Counted from the stretch's first letter, positions 20,095-28,649 are shown. The stretch is 64,000 bases of DNA from Microbacterium sp. ProA8 (GCF_039905635.1 NZ_CP157000.1:124001-188000), one strand, 5' to 3'. The notes: generated by a model not told the origin, from the letters alone. Made by a program: numbers and translations.

Positions 20095-21114
20095 TCAGGA
20101 GAGGAGGCGCGCGGTCGAGCCCCGGACGATCAGCTCGTACGGCAGCTCGCCGGGCCGGTGCGGCGGGGCGTCGGAATCCGCGGGCTCGAGCGCCTCGAGG
20201 ATCGCGTCGGCGGCCCGCTCGCCCTGGCCGAGGGGGAACTGGTCGACGGTGGTCAGACGGAAGAACTCGCCGAGCTCGTGGCCGTCGATGCCGATGACCG
20301 AGAGGTCCTCGGGCACGCGGTAGCCCAGCTCACGCGCGGCCAGCAGCGCCCCGATCGCCATCTCATCCGATGCGGCGAAGATCGCGGTCGGCCGCCCGCC
20401 CGGCTTCCCGAGCAACTGCTTGGCGGCACGGAAGCCGCCCTCGATCGTGAAGTCGGCAGGCTCGAACAGCGACGGGCGGACGGTGATGCCGGCATCCGCC
20501 AGCGCCTGCTCGAAGCCCTGACGCCGCTGCGTCGGGATGTGGAAGTCGATGTCGAACTCGGGGCTCGCGCCGATGTGCGCGATCTCTCGGTGGCCCAGCG
20601 CGAGCAGATGCTCGGTGGCCAGGCGGGCGACGGCGACGTCGTCGACCGTGAGGGTGGTGAGGCGCGGATTCGGCCCGCCGATGGCGATCACCGGCAGGTC
20701 GAGCGCCACCAGCCGCTCGGTCTCCTCCTCGCCGAGCTCCAGCGAGATCGCGATGACGCCGTCCACGCGCTGACGACGCAGGAAGGTGTCGAAGATGTCG
20801 CGACGCTCCGCGCGGTCCGCGGTGAGGCTGTACAGCGTGATGTCGTACCCGCGGCGCATGAGGGCCGAGGCGATGCCGCTCAGCACCGTCGAGAAGAACC
20901 AGCGGTCGAGGAACGGCACGAGCACGCCGATGTTGCGCATGCGCCCCGACGCGAGACTCGAGGCGGATGCCGACACCACGTAGCCGAGGCTCTTCGCGGC
21001 CGCCTCCACCTTCGCCTTGGCGCCGGCCGACACGTGACCTCGCCCGCTCAGCGCGCGCGAGACGGTCGCCGTCGAGACGCCCGCCTGGCGGGCGACCTCG
21101 TCGATGCTGACCAC
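20095..21114 (-). CDS. LacI-family transcriptional regulator (alpha-glucoside type)
   Basis: 339 residues. The helix-turn-helix is at the N-terminus (SIDEVARQAGVSTATVSRAL), with the hinge helix LASGRMRNIGV. The periplasmic-binding-protein-like effector domain follows (IGVLVPFLDRWFFSTVL, IGIDGHELGEFFRLTTV). It lies just downstream of an alpha-glucosidase gene on the same strand, so it probably represses sugar genes, with a glucoside as inducer. A 21-bp inverted repeat lies between the two genes, and an AAGCGCTT palindrome of LacI-operator type lies before the glucosidase. Confidence 0.9.
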   Translation of the reverse strand: MVSIDEVARQAGVSTATVSRALSGRGHVSAGAKAKVEAAAKSLGYVVSASASSLASGRMRNIGVLVPFLDRWFFSTVLSGIASALMRRGYDITLYSLTADRAERRDIFDTFLRRQRVDGVIAISLELGEEETERLVALDLPVIAIGGPNPRLTTLTVDDVAVARLATEHLLALGHREIAHIGASPEFDIDFHIPTQRRQGFEQALADAGITVRPSLFEPADFTIEGGFRAAKQLLGKPGGRPTAIFAASDEMAIGALLAARELGYRVPEDLSVIGIDGHELGEFFRLTTVDQFPLGQGERAADAILEALEPADSDAPPHRPGELPYELIVRGSTARLLS

Positions 21115-21136
21115 GCCGTCACCTCTCTTCGCCCCG

Positions 21137-21197
21137 GTTGACTTGCCCTATATGTACAACACGCGCCGCGTGTCGCGTGCATATGGGGCACGTCAAC
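21137..21197. promoter_or_regulatory. long inverted repeat upstream of the LacI-family gene
   Basis: Left arm 21137-21157 reads gttgacttgccctatatgtac and the right arm 21177-21197 is its reverse complement at all but three positions (consensus GTTGACnTGCCCnATATGnAC). Arm centres are exactly 40 bp apart, about four helix turns. This fits two inverted protein-binding sites better than a terminator. It is a candidate autoregulatory operator. Confidence 0.6.
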
Positions 21198-21241
21198 GAG
21201 CGTGTTCGTGCCCGGAGGCCGCCGTGCCCGGGGGCTCCGGC

Positions 21242-22924
21242 TCAGTCGTTCGTCAGCCAGACCGTCGTGTCGGCCGGCAGTTCGCCGCCCGCGAGGGGAC
21301 CGCTCGACGCGATCACGATACCGCTCGGCAGCGGGATCGGCGTGGAACCGGTGTTGGCGATCACGGTGACATTCCCGTTGCGGAATGCGACGGCATCCGT
21401 TCCGTAGCCGTCGATCCACTCGAGTGAGCCCGCGCCGAGCGCCCGCGCGCGACGCTCGGCGAGCAGCGTCCGGTACAGCTCGAGCGTCGATCCCTCGACG
21501 CCGGACTGGGCGCTGCGGGCCAGCGTGGCCCACTCGGCCGGCTGGGGCAGCCACGAGGCGCCCGTCGGGCTGAAGCCGTAGGCCGGGGCATCCGCGGTCC
21601 ACGGGATCGGCACGCGGCAGCCGTCGCGGCCGTACCGCTCGCCGTTCGTGCGGAACCACGTCGGGTCCTGACGGGCGGAGCCGGGTATGTCGATGACCTC
21701 GGGGAGGCCCAGCTCCTCGCCCTGGTACAGGTAGGCCGAGCCGGGCAGCGCGAGCATGAGCGTCGTCGCGGCGCGGGCGCGGGCGAGGCCGACCTCGGGG
21801 ATCGGCTGGCCGGGGGACTCGGGGCCGATGCCGTGACCCTGCGGGTTCTCGGCGGTCAGCGCGAGGCGCGACGCGTGGCGCACGACGTCGTGGTTCGACA
21901 GCACCCACGTGCTCGGCGCGCCGACGCCCGGGAACGCCTTCAGCGACACGTCGATGACTTCGCGGAGGTGAGCGGCGTTCCACTCGGTCGAGAGGTAGGG
22001 GAAGTTGAAGGCCTGGTGCATCTCGTCGGAGCGCACCCACTGCGCCGTCCGCTCGGCGGTCGGCAGCCACGCCTCGGCGGCGAGGGCACGGTCGCCCTCA
22101 TACTCCTCGAGGATCTTGCGCCAGTCGCGGTACACCTCGTGCACGGCATCCTGTCCCCAGTAGGGCACGTTCTCCTCTTCGCCGCCCATCGATCCGGTCT
22201 CGGGGTCGGGGATGTAGTCGGGGAGGCCCTCGGCCTTGATCAGGCCGTGGGCGACGTCGACGCGGAAGCCGTCGACGCCGCGGTCGAGCCAGAAGCGCAG
22301 GATGCGGCGGAACTCCTCGCGCACCTCCTCGTTCGACCAGTCGAAGTCGGGCTGCGACGAGTCGAAGAGGTGCAGGTACCACTGGCCGAGCCGGCCGTCG
22401 GGCTCGACGACGCGCGTCCAGGCCGGGCCGCCGAAGACCGACTCCCAGTTGTTCGGCGGGAGCTCGCCGTGCGCGCCTTGTCCGTCGCGGAACATGTAGC
22501 GCCCGCGCTCAGGGCTGCCGGGAGCCGCGACGAGCGCCTGCTGGAACCACTCGTGCTGGTCGGACGAGTGGTTCGGAACCAGATCGACGATGACACGGAT
22601 GCCGCGGCCATGGGCTCCGGCGAGCATCGTGTCGAAGTCGGCCAGCGTGCCGAACAGCGGGTCGACGTCGCAGTAGTCGCTGACGTCGTAGCCGGCGTCC
22701 TTCTGCGGCGACCGCTGGAACGGGCTCAGCCAGATCGCGTCGACGCCGAGGCTCTTCAGGTCGTCGAGGTGCGACGTGATGCCGGGCAGGTCGCCGACGC
22801 CGTCGCCCGAGGCGTCGGCGAAGGAACGGGGGTAGATCTGGTAGATGACGGCGGTGCGCCACCATTCGCCCCCGATGGGGGCGAGGAACGCGTCCGTGCG
22901 CTCAGCGGTCTCTGCGGAAGTCAT
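21242..22924 (-). CDS. GH13 alpha-glucosidase (oligo-1,6-glucosidase-like)
   Basis: 560 residues. All four conserved GH13 regions are visible: I, VDLVPNHSSDQHEW; II, GFRVDVAHGL, with the nucleophile aspartate; III, ALAAEAWLP, with the acid/base glutamate; IV, VLSNHDVVRHAS. The opening 'WWRTAVIYQIYPRSFAD' and the 'SPQKDAGYDVSDY' motif fit intracellular alpha-glucosidases of the 4-substrate exo type. No signal peptide is present. It probably hydrolyses maltose, isomaltose or similar sugars. A TGCAAGCGCTTACA palindrome lies just upstream. Confidence 0.92.
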   Translation of the reverse strand: MTSAETAERTDAFLAPIGGEWWRTAVIYQIYPRSFADASGDGVGDLPGITSHLDDLKSLGVDAIWLSPFQRSPQKDAGYDVSDYCDVDPLFGTLADFDTMLAGAHGRGIRVIVDLVPNHSSDQHEWFQQALVAAPGSPERGRYMFRDGQGAHGELPPNNWESVFGGPAWTRVVEPDGRLGQWYLHLFDSSQPDFDWSNEEVREEFRRILRFWLDRGVDGFRVDVAHGLIKAEGLPDYIPDPETGSMGGEEENVPYWGQDAVHEVYRDWRKILEEYEGDRALAAEAWLPTAERTAQWVRSDEMHQAFNFPYLSTEWNAAHLREVIDVSLKAFPGVGAPSTWVLSNHDVVRHASRLALTAENPQGHGIGPESPGQPIPEVGLARARAATTLMLALPGSAYLYQGEELGLPEVIDIPGSARQDPTWFRTNGERYGRDGCRVPIPWTADAPAYGFSPTGASWLPQPAEWATLARSAQSGVEGSTLELYRTLLAERRARALGAGSLEWIDGYGTDAVAFRNGNVTVIANTGSTPIPLPSGIVIASSGPLAGGELPADTTVWLTND

Positions 22925-22937
22925 CGGGCCAGTCTAC

Positions 22938-22951
22938 TGCAAGCGCTTACA
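22938..22951. promoter_or_regulatory. LacI-type operator before the alpha-glucosidase
   Basis: TGCAAGCGCTTACA is an imperfect palindrome centred on the CG step of AAGCGCTT, the typical core of LacI/MalR-family operators. It starts 14 bases upstream of the glucosidase ATG. The nearby LacI-family protein (20095-21114) is the likely ligand. Confidence 0.7.
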
Positions 22952-22976
22952 GTGTGACGTTGCCCCGGCCGGCGGT

Positions 22977-23060
22977 CCTCAGTCGAGGAACAGGGCCGAG
23001 ATGAGGACCGAAACGCCGTGCGCGGCCCCTCATTCCGGCACCGTTCCTCAACTGAGGAAC
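22977..23060. repeat. large imperfect inverted repeat in the alpha-glucosidase/apt intergenic region
   Basis: Left arm 22977-22991 (cctcagtcgaggaac) and right arm 23043-23057 (gttcctcaactgagg) pair at 14 of 15 positions. The right arm lies in a local palindrome, gttcctcaactgaggaac (23043-23060). An inner pair, ATGAGG with CCTCAT, lies between. The two flanking genes diverge, so this is a promoter region. It may be a third repeat family or an operator. Confidence 0.55.
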
Positions 23061-23137
23061 GACCCAGGCGCCGGGCCGGCGCGGTGGTGGCGAAGCGCGG
23101 AGGCGGCGGGAATCGAGCCCGGGCGTAGGGTGGGCGA

Positions 23138-23656
23138 GTGCCGTCCGAAGCCCTCACACGCGCCGAATCCCTCATCCGCACGATCCCCGACTACCCCGAA
23201 CCGGGTGTGCTGTTCCGCGACATCACGCCGCTGCTGGCGGATGCCCGCGCCCTGCGCACGGTCATCCACGCGATGATCGCCCCGTTCGAGGGATCGTTCG
23301 ACGTGGTCGCCGGGGTCGAGGCGCGCGGGTTCCTGCTCGCTGGCGCCGTGGCGATGGAGGCCGGTGTGGGCCTGGTGCCGATCCGCAAGGCCGGCAAGCT
23401 GCCGCTGCCCGCGGCATCCGTCACCTACGCGCTCGAGTACGGCACCGCCACGATCGAGGCGCACGACGACATCGCCCAGGGCAGTCGTGTGCTGCTGGTC
23501 GACGACGTGCTCGCCACCGGCGGCACCCTGGTCGCCGCCCATCAGCTGGTCGGCGAGCTCGGCGGCGTCGTCGTGGGCACGGCGGTGCTGATGGAGCTGA
23601 CCGCGCTCGGCGGCCGCGAGGTCGTCGGCGACGTGCACACGGTCTTCACCGGCTGA
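23138..23656 (+). CDS. apt: adenine phosphoribosyltransferase
   Basis: 172 residues. The PRPP-binding loop is VLLVDDVLATGGTL, with the usual 'VAGVEARGFLLAGAVA' and 'PIRKAGKLPLP' segments and an N-terminal 'IPDYPEPGVLFRDITPLL'. It salvages adenine to AMP with PRPP in the cytoplasm. It starts with GTG 23138; the length is normal for the family. Its position directly before the purine-breakdown island is notable, but it is on its own promoter and converges with the uricase operon. Confidence 0.95.
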   Translation: MPSEALTRAESLIRTIPDYPEPGVLFRDITPLLADARALRTVIHAMIAPFEGSFDVVAGVEARGFLLAGAVAMEAGVGLVPIRKAGKLPLPAASVTYALEYGTATIEAHDDIAQGSRVLLVDDVLATGGTLVAAHQLVGELGGVVVGTAVLMELTALGGREVVGDVHTVFTG

Positions 23657-23694
23657 GCTCGTCACCGAGCCGATGGTCTGCGCCGGGTACGGGG

Positions 23695-23894
23695 CGTTTC
23701 GTCTCTGCGTTTCGACTCGCAAGCTCGCTCAACGACCGCGTTCCTCGCTCGCTTAACGACCGGAACACCGCAACACCGGAACAGCGGAATACCGGAACAG
23801 CGACCCCCGGTCGTTGAGGAGCGCCAGCGACCGAGAACACCGCAACAGCGCCCCGGTCGTTGAGCGAGGGAGCGCCAGCGACCGAGACGAAACG
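23695..23894. repeat. block of family A repeats with an inner degenerate tandem repeat
   Basis: The apt/uricase junction (23657-23920) is almost entirely repeat. It starts cgtttcgtctctgcg and ends gagacgaaacg, with several inverted family A units. Between them, 23760-23803 is a 14-16 base degenerate tandem (ccggaacaccgcaa, caccggaacagcggaa, taccggaacagcga). No gene is present. Confidence 0.85.
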
Positions 23895-23920
23895 CGGCGA
23901 GCCCGCCGACGAGCCAGGGG

Positions 23921-24832
23921 TCAGACGAAGCCCGGCAGGTCCAGCCACGCCGCGGGCGCGGCATCCACCCCATCCCGGACGACGGTGCCTTCGATGAGGC
24001 CGTACGGACGGTCGGCGGCGTAGAACACCTCGTTGGGGTTCTCGAGCCCGAACGGCGACAGGTCGTAGGCGAAGTGATGCTTGTTCGGCATCGCGAAGCG
24101 CACCTCGGCGATCTCGGGCCGTGCCTCGATCGCCGCCTTGCCCATCGCGAACAGGGTCTGCTGCAGCGCGAGCGAGTGCACGGTCGCGAAGGTTGACAGC
24201 AGCACGCCCAGCACCTCGGCGTAGAGGCCGTTGTAGTCGATGCCGGCGGCGACGGCGTCGGGCAGGAAGCGCCACCGCCCCGTGACCGAGGTCGCCATGA
24301 TGCGGTCGGTCGCCTCGGGCAGGGTCGTGTACCGGTCGCGCGGGAACCCCGAGAACTCCGAGCCGGTCGACTTCAGCACGGTGAGATCCTTCACGCCGCC
24401 CGTGACGTGCGTCGCGCCGTCGATCTTCTGCACGGTCGCGAGCCGGGTGCCCTGGCCCTTGCGCACGAACGAGTGGTCGTGCGGCACGCCGTCGACGAGG
24501 ATGCGCTCCCACTCGTACTGCTCGGCCTGCCAGAGGCCGCCCTCGATCCAGTCGAAGGCCGACACGAAATGGTCGCCGAGCGTCAGCAGGTACTCCTCGG
24601 GAGAGGGGATGCCGTGCTCCTTGGCGAAGGCGAACGCCGTGTTCTTCTGCGTGTCGGTGGCGACGATCATCGCGTTGTCGCCCTCGAGGAACGAGCTCGC
24701 GAGCGCCGCTCCCCGCAGCTGGGACGTGACGCTGAGGTCGACGATCTCGTGACGAGGCGCGTCGCGGTAGATCCGCACGAGGCGGTTCTCCGCCTTGCCG
24801 TACTTGTTGGGGCCGAGGCTCACCGAGACCAT
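23921..24832 (-). CDS. pucL: uricase (urate oxidase)
   Basis: 303 residues from ATG 24832. Uricase signatures are present: the N-terminal 'GPNKYGKAENRLVRI' with the catalytic lysine, 'MIVATDTQKNTAFA' with the catalytic threonine, and 'MPNKHHFAYDLSPFGLENPNEVF' region with the catalytic histidine. It oxidises urate to 5-hydroxyisourate with O2, releasing H2O2. The start is two bases after the HIU hydrolase stop, and the OHCU decarboxylase precedes that. The three enzymes of the urate-to-allantoin step are therefore made together. Unlike B. subtilis PucL, the uricase is not fused to the decarboxylase domain. Confidence 0.96.
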   Translation of the reverse strand: MVSVSLGPNKYGKAENRLVRIYRDAPRHEIVDLSVTSQLRGAALASSFLEGDNAMIVATDTQKNTAFAFAKEHGIPSPEEYLLTLGDHFVSAFDWIEGGLWQAEQYEWERILVDGVPHDHSFVRKGQGTRLATVQKIDGATHVTGGVKDLTVLKSTGSEFSGFPRDRYTTLPEATDRIMATSVTGRWRFLPDAVAAGIDYNGLYAEVLGVLLSTFATVHSLALQQTLFAMGKAAIEARPEIAEVRFAMPNKHHFAYDLSPFGLENPNEVFYAADRPYGLIEGTVVRDGVDAAPAAWLDLPGFV

Positions 24833-24834
24833 GA

Positions 24835-25173
24835 CTAGCTCCCTCTGTAGGTCGAGTACGCGAACGGGCTGAGCAGGAGCGGCACGTGGTGGTGCCGGTC
24901 GGTGTCTTCGACGGTGAAGGTCACGGTGACGAGGGGGTAGAACGTCGGGATGCCGCGGTCGGCGAACCACGCCCCGGTGCCGAAGGTGAGCGCGTACATG
25001 CCGGGCTCCAGCCGCTCGGGGCCGAGGGCCGCGCGCCCGTCGGTATCGGTGAATCCCTGCGCGACGCCGGTGGTGCCGCCGCCGGGCAGGTGCCGGGCGA
25101 GGGACACGACGACGTTCTCGGCGGGGGTTCCGCTCGTGGCGTCGAGGACATGGGTGGTCAGGTGGCTGCTCAT
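24835..25173 (-). CDS. hiuH: 5-hydroxyisourate hydrolase
   Basis: 112 residues of the transthyretin-like family. It has the N-terminal histidine motif THVLDATSGTPA, the 'RHHHVPLLLSPFAYSTYRGS' C-terminal region and the diagnostic final tetrapeptide YRGS. It hydrolyses 5-hydroxyisourate to OHCU. It lies four bases after uraD and two bases before the uricase start, in one operon. Confidence 0.97.
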   Translation of the reverse strand: MSSHLTTHVLDATSGTPAENVVVSLARHLPGGGTTGVAQGFTDTDGRAALGPERLEPGMYALTFGTGAWFADRGIPTFYPLVTVTFTVEDTDRHHHVPLLLSPFAYSTYRGS

Positions 25174-25177
25174 GCCT

Positions 25178-25678
25178 TCATCCTGGCGTCACGGCGGCAC
25201 GCAGGCGCAGCAGCGCGATCTCCGCGAGCTGGCCGGCGGCTTCGCGAGCCTCGGTCTCGTCGTCGTTCGCGAGCCGGCGTTCGAGCTCGGCGAGCATCTC
25301 CTCGGGCGATCGGCCCGCAGCGCGGATGAGGAACACGCGACCGAACCGCGTCTCGTAGTCCGCGTTGCCGGCGGCGATCCGGGCGGCGACGTCGGCGGCG
25401 GCATCCGTCATCGAGGCCTGTTCGCGACGGGATGCCGCGGCCTCCGCGTCGTCGCCCGTCACGCGCGCGCCGATCCGGGGGTGATGTGCGAGCGCGGTGT
25501 CGAGATCGGCGCGCGTCCAGTCCCGGGTGGCGGATGCTGCGGCAACGGCCAGATCGTCAACGTCGTGGTACGGCCGGCCGCCGATCACGGCCTCCACCCA
25601 CGACGGGATGGCCGCCCAGACCGCGACCTCGGCCCGCGCCGAGGCGGCGTCGAGTCCGTTGAAGTGGTCGATGTTCAT
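25178..25678 (-). CDS. uraD: OHCU decarboxylase
   Basis: 166 residues. The family motif LAHHPRIGAR with its catalytic histidine, the 'ASMTDAAADVAARIAAGNAD' helix and 'YETRFGRVFLIRAAGRSPEE' are typical of 2-oxo-4-hydroxy-4-carboxy-5-ureidoimidazoline decarboxylase. It makes (S)-allantoin. It lies 45 bases after an ABC ATPase gene and four bases before hiuH. Confidence 0.96.
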   Translation of the reverse strand: MNIDHFNGLDAASARAEVAVWAAIPSWVEAVIGGRPYHDVDDLAVAAASATRDWTRADLDTALAHHPRIGARVTGDDAEAAASRREQASMTDAAADVAARIAAGNADYETRFGRVFLIRAAGRSPEEMLAELERRLANDDETEAREAAGQLAEIALLRLRAAVTPG

Positions 25679-25723
25679 CGGCGTCCTTCCCGGCGTGACG
25701 CCGCCCCCGCCCCCGCGGCCGAC

Positions 25724-26515
25724 TCACACATGGCCGGCCACCGCGTGCACGAGGTCGGAGATCTCGCGCTTGTACTCGTTGAAGTCGGGGCTCGTGATGT
25801 CGCGTTCCCCGGGCAGGTCGATCGTGACGACGCGGCTGATGTGACCGGGCAAGCCGTGCGAGGCGCCGCCGGTCATCACGACGACGCGGTCGGCGAGGAA
25901 CACGGCCTCCTCGATGGAGTGGGTGACGAACACCACGGTCGTCCTGGTCTCGACGTGGATGCGCTTGAGCTCGGCCTGCAGATCCGACCGGGTGAGCGCG
26001 TCGAGCGCGCCGAACGGCTCGTCCATCAGCAGCACCGTGGGTTCGTTCGCGAGTACCCGGGCGATCGCGACGCGCTGCTGCATGCCGCCGGAGAGCTGGC
26101 CCGGGTACTTGTCGGCGAAGCGCGTGAGGCCGACGGTCCGGATGAAGCGCTCGGTGAGCTCTCCTGCCCGCGCGCGGGGGACACGGCGGCGGCGCGGACC
26201 GTAGGCCACGTTCTCGTGGACGGTGAGCCAGGGGAACAGCCCGTAGTCCTGGAACACGACACCCCGTTCGGGGCCGGGCGCCGTGATCGGCGCGCCGCCG
26301 ACGGTCACCGTGCCGCCGGTGGCGGGCTCGAAGCCGGCGAGGATGCGCAGCACGGTGCTCTTGCCGCACCCCGAGGCGCCGACGATCGCGACGAACTCGC
26401 CGGAGGCGATGTGCAGGTCGACGTCGGCGACCGCCTGCACCCCCGCGCCCTCCGGGCCGTAGCGCTTGGAGAGCCCGCTGATGTCGACGTGGGCGTTGGT
26501 GGTGATGTCGCTCAT
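25724..26515 (-). CDS. NitT/TauT-type ABC importer ATPase (probable urate/purine uptake)
   Basis: 263 residues from ATG 26515. Walker A is GASGCGKST, the Q-loop VFQDYGLFPW, the signature LSGGMQQRVAIARV, Walker [13 protein letters not shown], and the H-loop VTHSIEEAV. The YGLFPW and FGALD features place it with nitrate/taurine-type importers (SsuB, TauB). It lies between its permease gene (11 bases upstream) and uraD (45 bases downstream), so the transporter is in the urate-oxidation operon. Urate, xanthine or allantoin is the likely substrate, by context only. Confidence 0.92.
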   Translation of the reverse strand: MSDITTNAHVDISGLSKRYGPEGAGVQAVADVDLHIASGEFVAIVGASGCGKSTVLRILAGFEPATGGTVTVGGAPITAPGPERGVVFQDYGLFPWLTVHENVAYGPRRRRVPRARAGELTERFIRTVGLTRFADKYPGQLSGGMQQRVAIARVLANEPTVLLMDEPFGALDALTRSDLQAELKRIHVETRTTVVFVTHSIEEAVFLADRVVVMTGGASHGLPGHISRVVTIDLPGERDITSPDFNEYKREISDLVHAVAGHV

Positions 26516-26526
26516 GGCGGGTCCTG

Positions 26527-27411
26527 TCACTTGATCAGCGGGCGGCCGCGGGTGAACAGCTGGAAGGCGCCCATCAGGATGCGGTCGGAGAGGAAGCCGG
26601 CGACGCCGACGACCATCATGCCGACGACGACCATGTCGGTGCGCACCACGTCGCGGGCGAGGATGATGTTGGCGCCGAGGCCGACGTTCACGCCGACGCC
26701 CTCGCCGAGGACGAGCACGACCCAGGCGATGCCGAGGCCAACGCGCATGCCGTTGACGACGGCGGGGGCGGAGGCGGGGACGACGACCTGGGCCAGCACC
26801 TCCCAGCGCCGGGCGCCCAGCATCCGTCCGGCTTCGATGAGGCGCGGCGGGACCTCTTTCGAGCCGCTGATCGCGCCCAGCACGATCGGGAAGAACGCCG
26901 ACAGCGCGATGAGGAAGATCGTGGCCTGGTCGCCCCAGCCGATCAGGAGGCCGACGAGGGGCACCCAGGCGGTCGCGGGGATGGGGCGGAAGAGGTTGAT
27001 GAACGGATCGAAGAGTGCGTCCATCGTGTAGTAGCGGCCCATCAGGATGCCGAGGGGCACGGCGATCGCGGACGCGATGGCGAATCCGACGAGCACGCGC
27101 AGCGAGGACGTGCCCAGGTTGATCCACAGGTCGCCCGAGAACGCATCGTCATGGATGCCGCCGAAGGCGTAGTCCCAGAGCGATGCGACGACGTCGGCGG
27201 GAGAGGGCAGGTACCCCATGCGGATGCCGACGACGGGGATCTCCCACGCCTGCTCGCGGCCGACCTGCCAGACGATGAGGAACAGGATCGGCACGATGCT
27301 GCCGAGCAGCACGCGATTCAGCGCGGAACCCCGGGCGAAGGGGCGTGGCCGGCGCCGCGGGGACGCAGGCGAGGGGTCGGGGGCGAGGTCGGTCACGATG
27401 GCCTGGGTCAC
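26527..27411 (-). CDS. NitT/TauT-type ABC importer permease
   Basis: 294 residues with six predicted helices and a polar N-terminal extension of about 35 residues (many P and R). The cytoplasmic coupling motif of the family appears as 'PPRLIEAGRMLGARRWEVLA'. 'FRPIPATAWVPLVGLLIG' is typical of SsuC/NrtB permeases. It pairs with the ATPase just downstream and the lipoprotein 118 bases upstream. A stem-loop lies in that gap. Confidence 0.92.
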   Translation of the reverse strand: MTQAIVTDLAPDPSPASPRRRPRPFARGSALNRVLLGSIVPILFLIVWQVGREQAWEIPVVGIRMGYLPSPADVVASLWDYAFGGIHDDAFSGDLWINLGTSSLRVLVGFAIASAIAVPLGILMGRYYTMDALFDPFINLFRPIPATAWVPLVGLLIGWGDQATIFLIALSAFFPIVLGAISGSKEVPPRLIEAGRMLGARRWEVLAQVVVPASAPAVVNGMRVGLGIAWVVLVLGEGVGVNVGLGANIILARDVVRTDMVVVGMMVVGVAGFLSDRILMGAFQLFTRGRPLIK

Positions 27412-27489
27412 GATGACCTCCTTTCGAACGGATGCCGGATGCGGCGGTGAAGCAGTGGGTCTGTCGCGCTGCGGTGGTGCGAGGGGTGA

Positions 27490-27524
27490 GGCGGTGGCGG
27501 CGCGGGGGGCTCGCCGCCACCGCC
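27490..27524. terminator. stem-loop between binding-protein and permease genes
   Basis: Arms 27490-27502 (ggcggtggcggcg) and 27512-27524 are perfect complements with a 9-base loop. They start just after the lipoprotein stop (27530, minus strand) and precede the permease. Such hairpins commonly give more binding protein than permease, by partial termination or mRNA protection. A similar one lies after cebE. Confidence 0.6.
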
Positions 27525-27529
27525 GCCTG

Positions 27530-28519
27530 TCACGGGGCGAACGTCGTGTCGACGATGTCCTCGCCCGTGGGCGCGTCCGTGATCAGGCCGATCTCGGCCA
27601 TCGCGGACGCGAGCGCCTCGAGCTGGCCGACGTACTCGTCGGACAGATCGGAACGCAGCCAGAAGTTCTCGAGCGCCGAGGTGAAGACATCCTCGTCGCC
27701 GCCGAACTCCTCGACCATGCCCGGCAGCCACTCCTCGATGTTGTCGGCCATGTACTCCGTCGTGACGGCGTGGGTGTCGACGACCTTCTGCACGAGCTCG
27801 GGGTCCTCCTCGATCAGCGCGCCGGTCGTGATGAGGCCGATGTTGACCTTGCCGATGGGGGTCGAGTAGGGGTCGACGACCTCGGTGCCGCCGTTCGCCT
27901 TCGCGATGGAGACGCCGATCTCGACGCCCATGAACGCCGCGATGTCGCCGGCCGCGAAGGCCGACGCCATCTCGGGCACCGGGATGACGGTGAGGGCGAA
28001 GTCCTCGGGGGTGAGGCCCGCGTCCTCGATCAGCAGGCGCAGGGCGACCTCCTGGGCCGAGCCCTGAACGATGCCGATCTTCTCGCCGACGAGCTCGTCG
28101 AGCGACGACTCGCCGTTGCCGATGAAGCCCGAGCCGCCGTCTGCGGCACTGGCCACGACCTGGAGGTCGCGGTCCTGCGAGATCGAGGCGATCGTCGGCG
28201 TGACGCCCGAGATGGCGAAGTCGATCGATCCCGACACGAGGGCGTCCGACAGCGCCGGCGTCGTGTCGAGGGTGACGACCTCGAACTCGACGCCGTCGAC
28301 GGCGTGGTCGTTGTAGAGGAACGGCTGGTAGAAGTGCGGCTGGCCGCGGAGCGTCCCGATCTTGACGGTGACGGTCTCCTCGCTCGAGGAGGCACCGGAC
28401 GACCCGTCGTCGGCGGACGAGGAGCCGCTGCAGCCGGCGAGGGCGAGCACGGCGGCGGTGGCGAGGGCGGCGCCCGCGGCGAGGCGGTGGGCGAGGGTGC
28501 GATGGGACAGGGGGCGCAT
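27530..28519 (-). CDS. lipoprotein substrate-binding protein of the first purine-island ABC importer
   Basis: 329 residues from ATG 28519, with an aggag ribosome site. A signal peptide ends in the lipobox LALAGC, so it is membrane-anchored outside the cell. The mature part is a SsuA/ThiY/NrtA-like fold: 'VTVKIGTLRGQPHFYQPFLY', 'DALVSGSIDFAISGVTPT', 'LVGEKIGIVQGSAQEVAL'. It is the first gene of the operon with permease, ATPase, uraD, hiuH and uricase, so it probably binds a purine or ureide. It is divergent from the XRE-cupin regulator, with GTnAC-type repeats and a TTAAG dyad in between. Confidence 0.9.
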   Translation of the reverse strand: MRPLSHRTLAHRLAAGAALATAAVLALAGCSGSSSADDGSSGASSSEETVTVKIGTLRGQPHFYQPFLYNDHAVDGVEFEVVTLDTTPALSDALVSGSIDFAISGVTPTIASISQDRDLQVVASAADGGSGFIGNGESSLDELVGEKIGIVQGSAQEVALRLLIEDAGLTPEDFALTVIPVPEMASAFAAGDIAAFMGVEIGVSIAKANGGTEVVDPYSTPIGKVNIGLITTGALIEEDPELVQKVVDTHAVTTEYMADNIEEWLPGMVEEFGGDEDVFTSALENFWLRSDLSDEYVGQLEALASAMAEIGLITDAPTGEDIVDTTFAP

Positions 28520-28610
28520 GGAGGACACTCCTGGGTCGGGCTCCGGCGACGGAGGGCGGGGGATGCTGTGTGGGACTGGCCTCATTCAAGGACGCCCGTT
28601 CGCGCGGGCC

Positions 28611-28649
28611 GTGAAGGCCGTGTAACGAGTGTGTTAAGTGATCGCTTAA
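28611..28649. promoter_or_regulatory. candidate GlnR-like repeats and XRE operator in the divergent promoter region
   Basis: On the minus strand, TTAAC, GTTAC and TTCAC follow each other with exact 6-base spacers (28637 down to 28611), an 11-nt period like GlnR boxes. Overlapping it is the dyad TTAAGTGATCGCTTAA (28634-28649). A near copy of that dyad (TTAAGCAATAGCTTTA) lies at 29482-29497 before the allantoinase operon. The dyad is a candidate site for the XRE-cupin protein encoded between the two. Confidence 0.5.
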
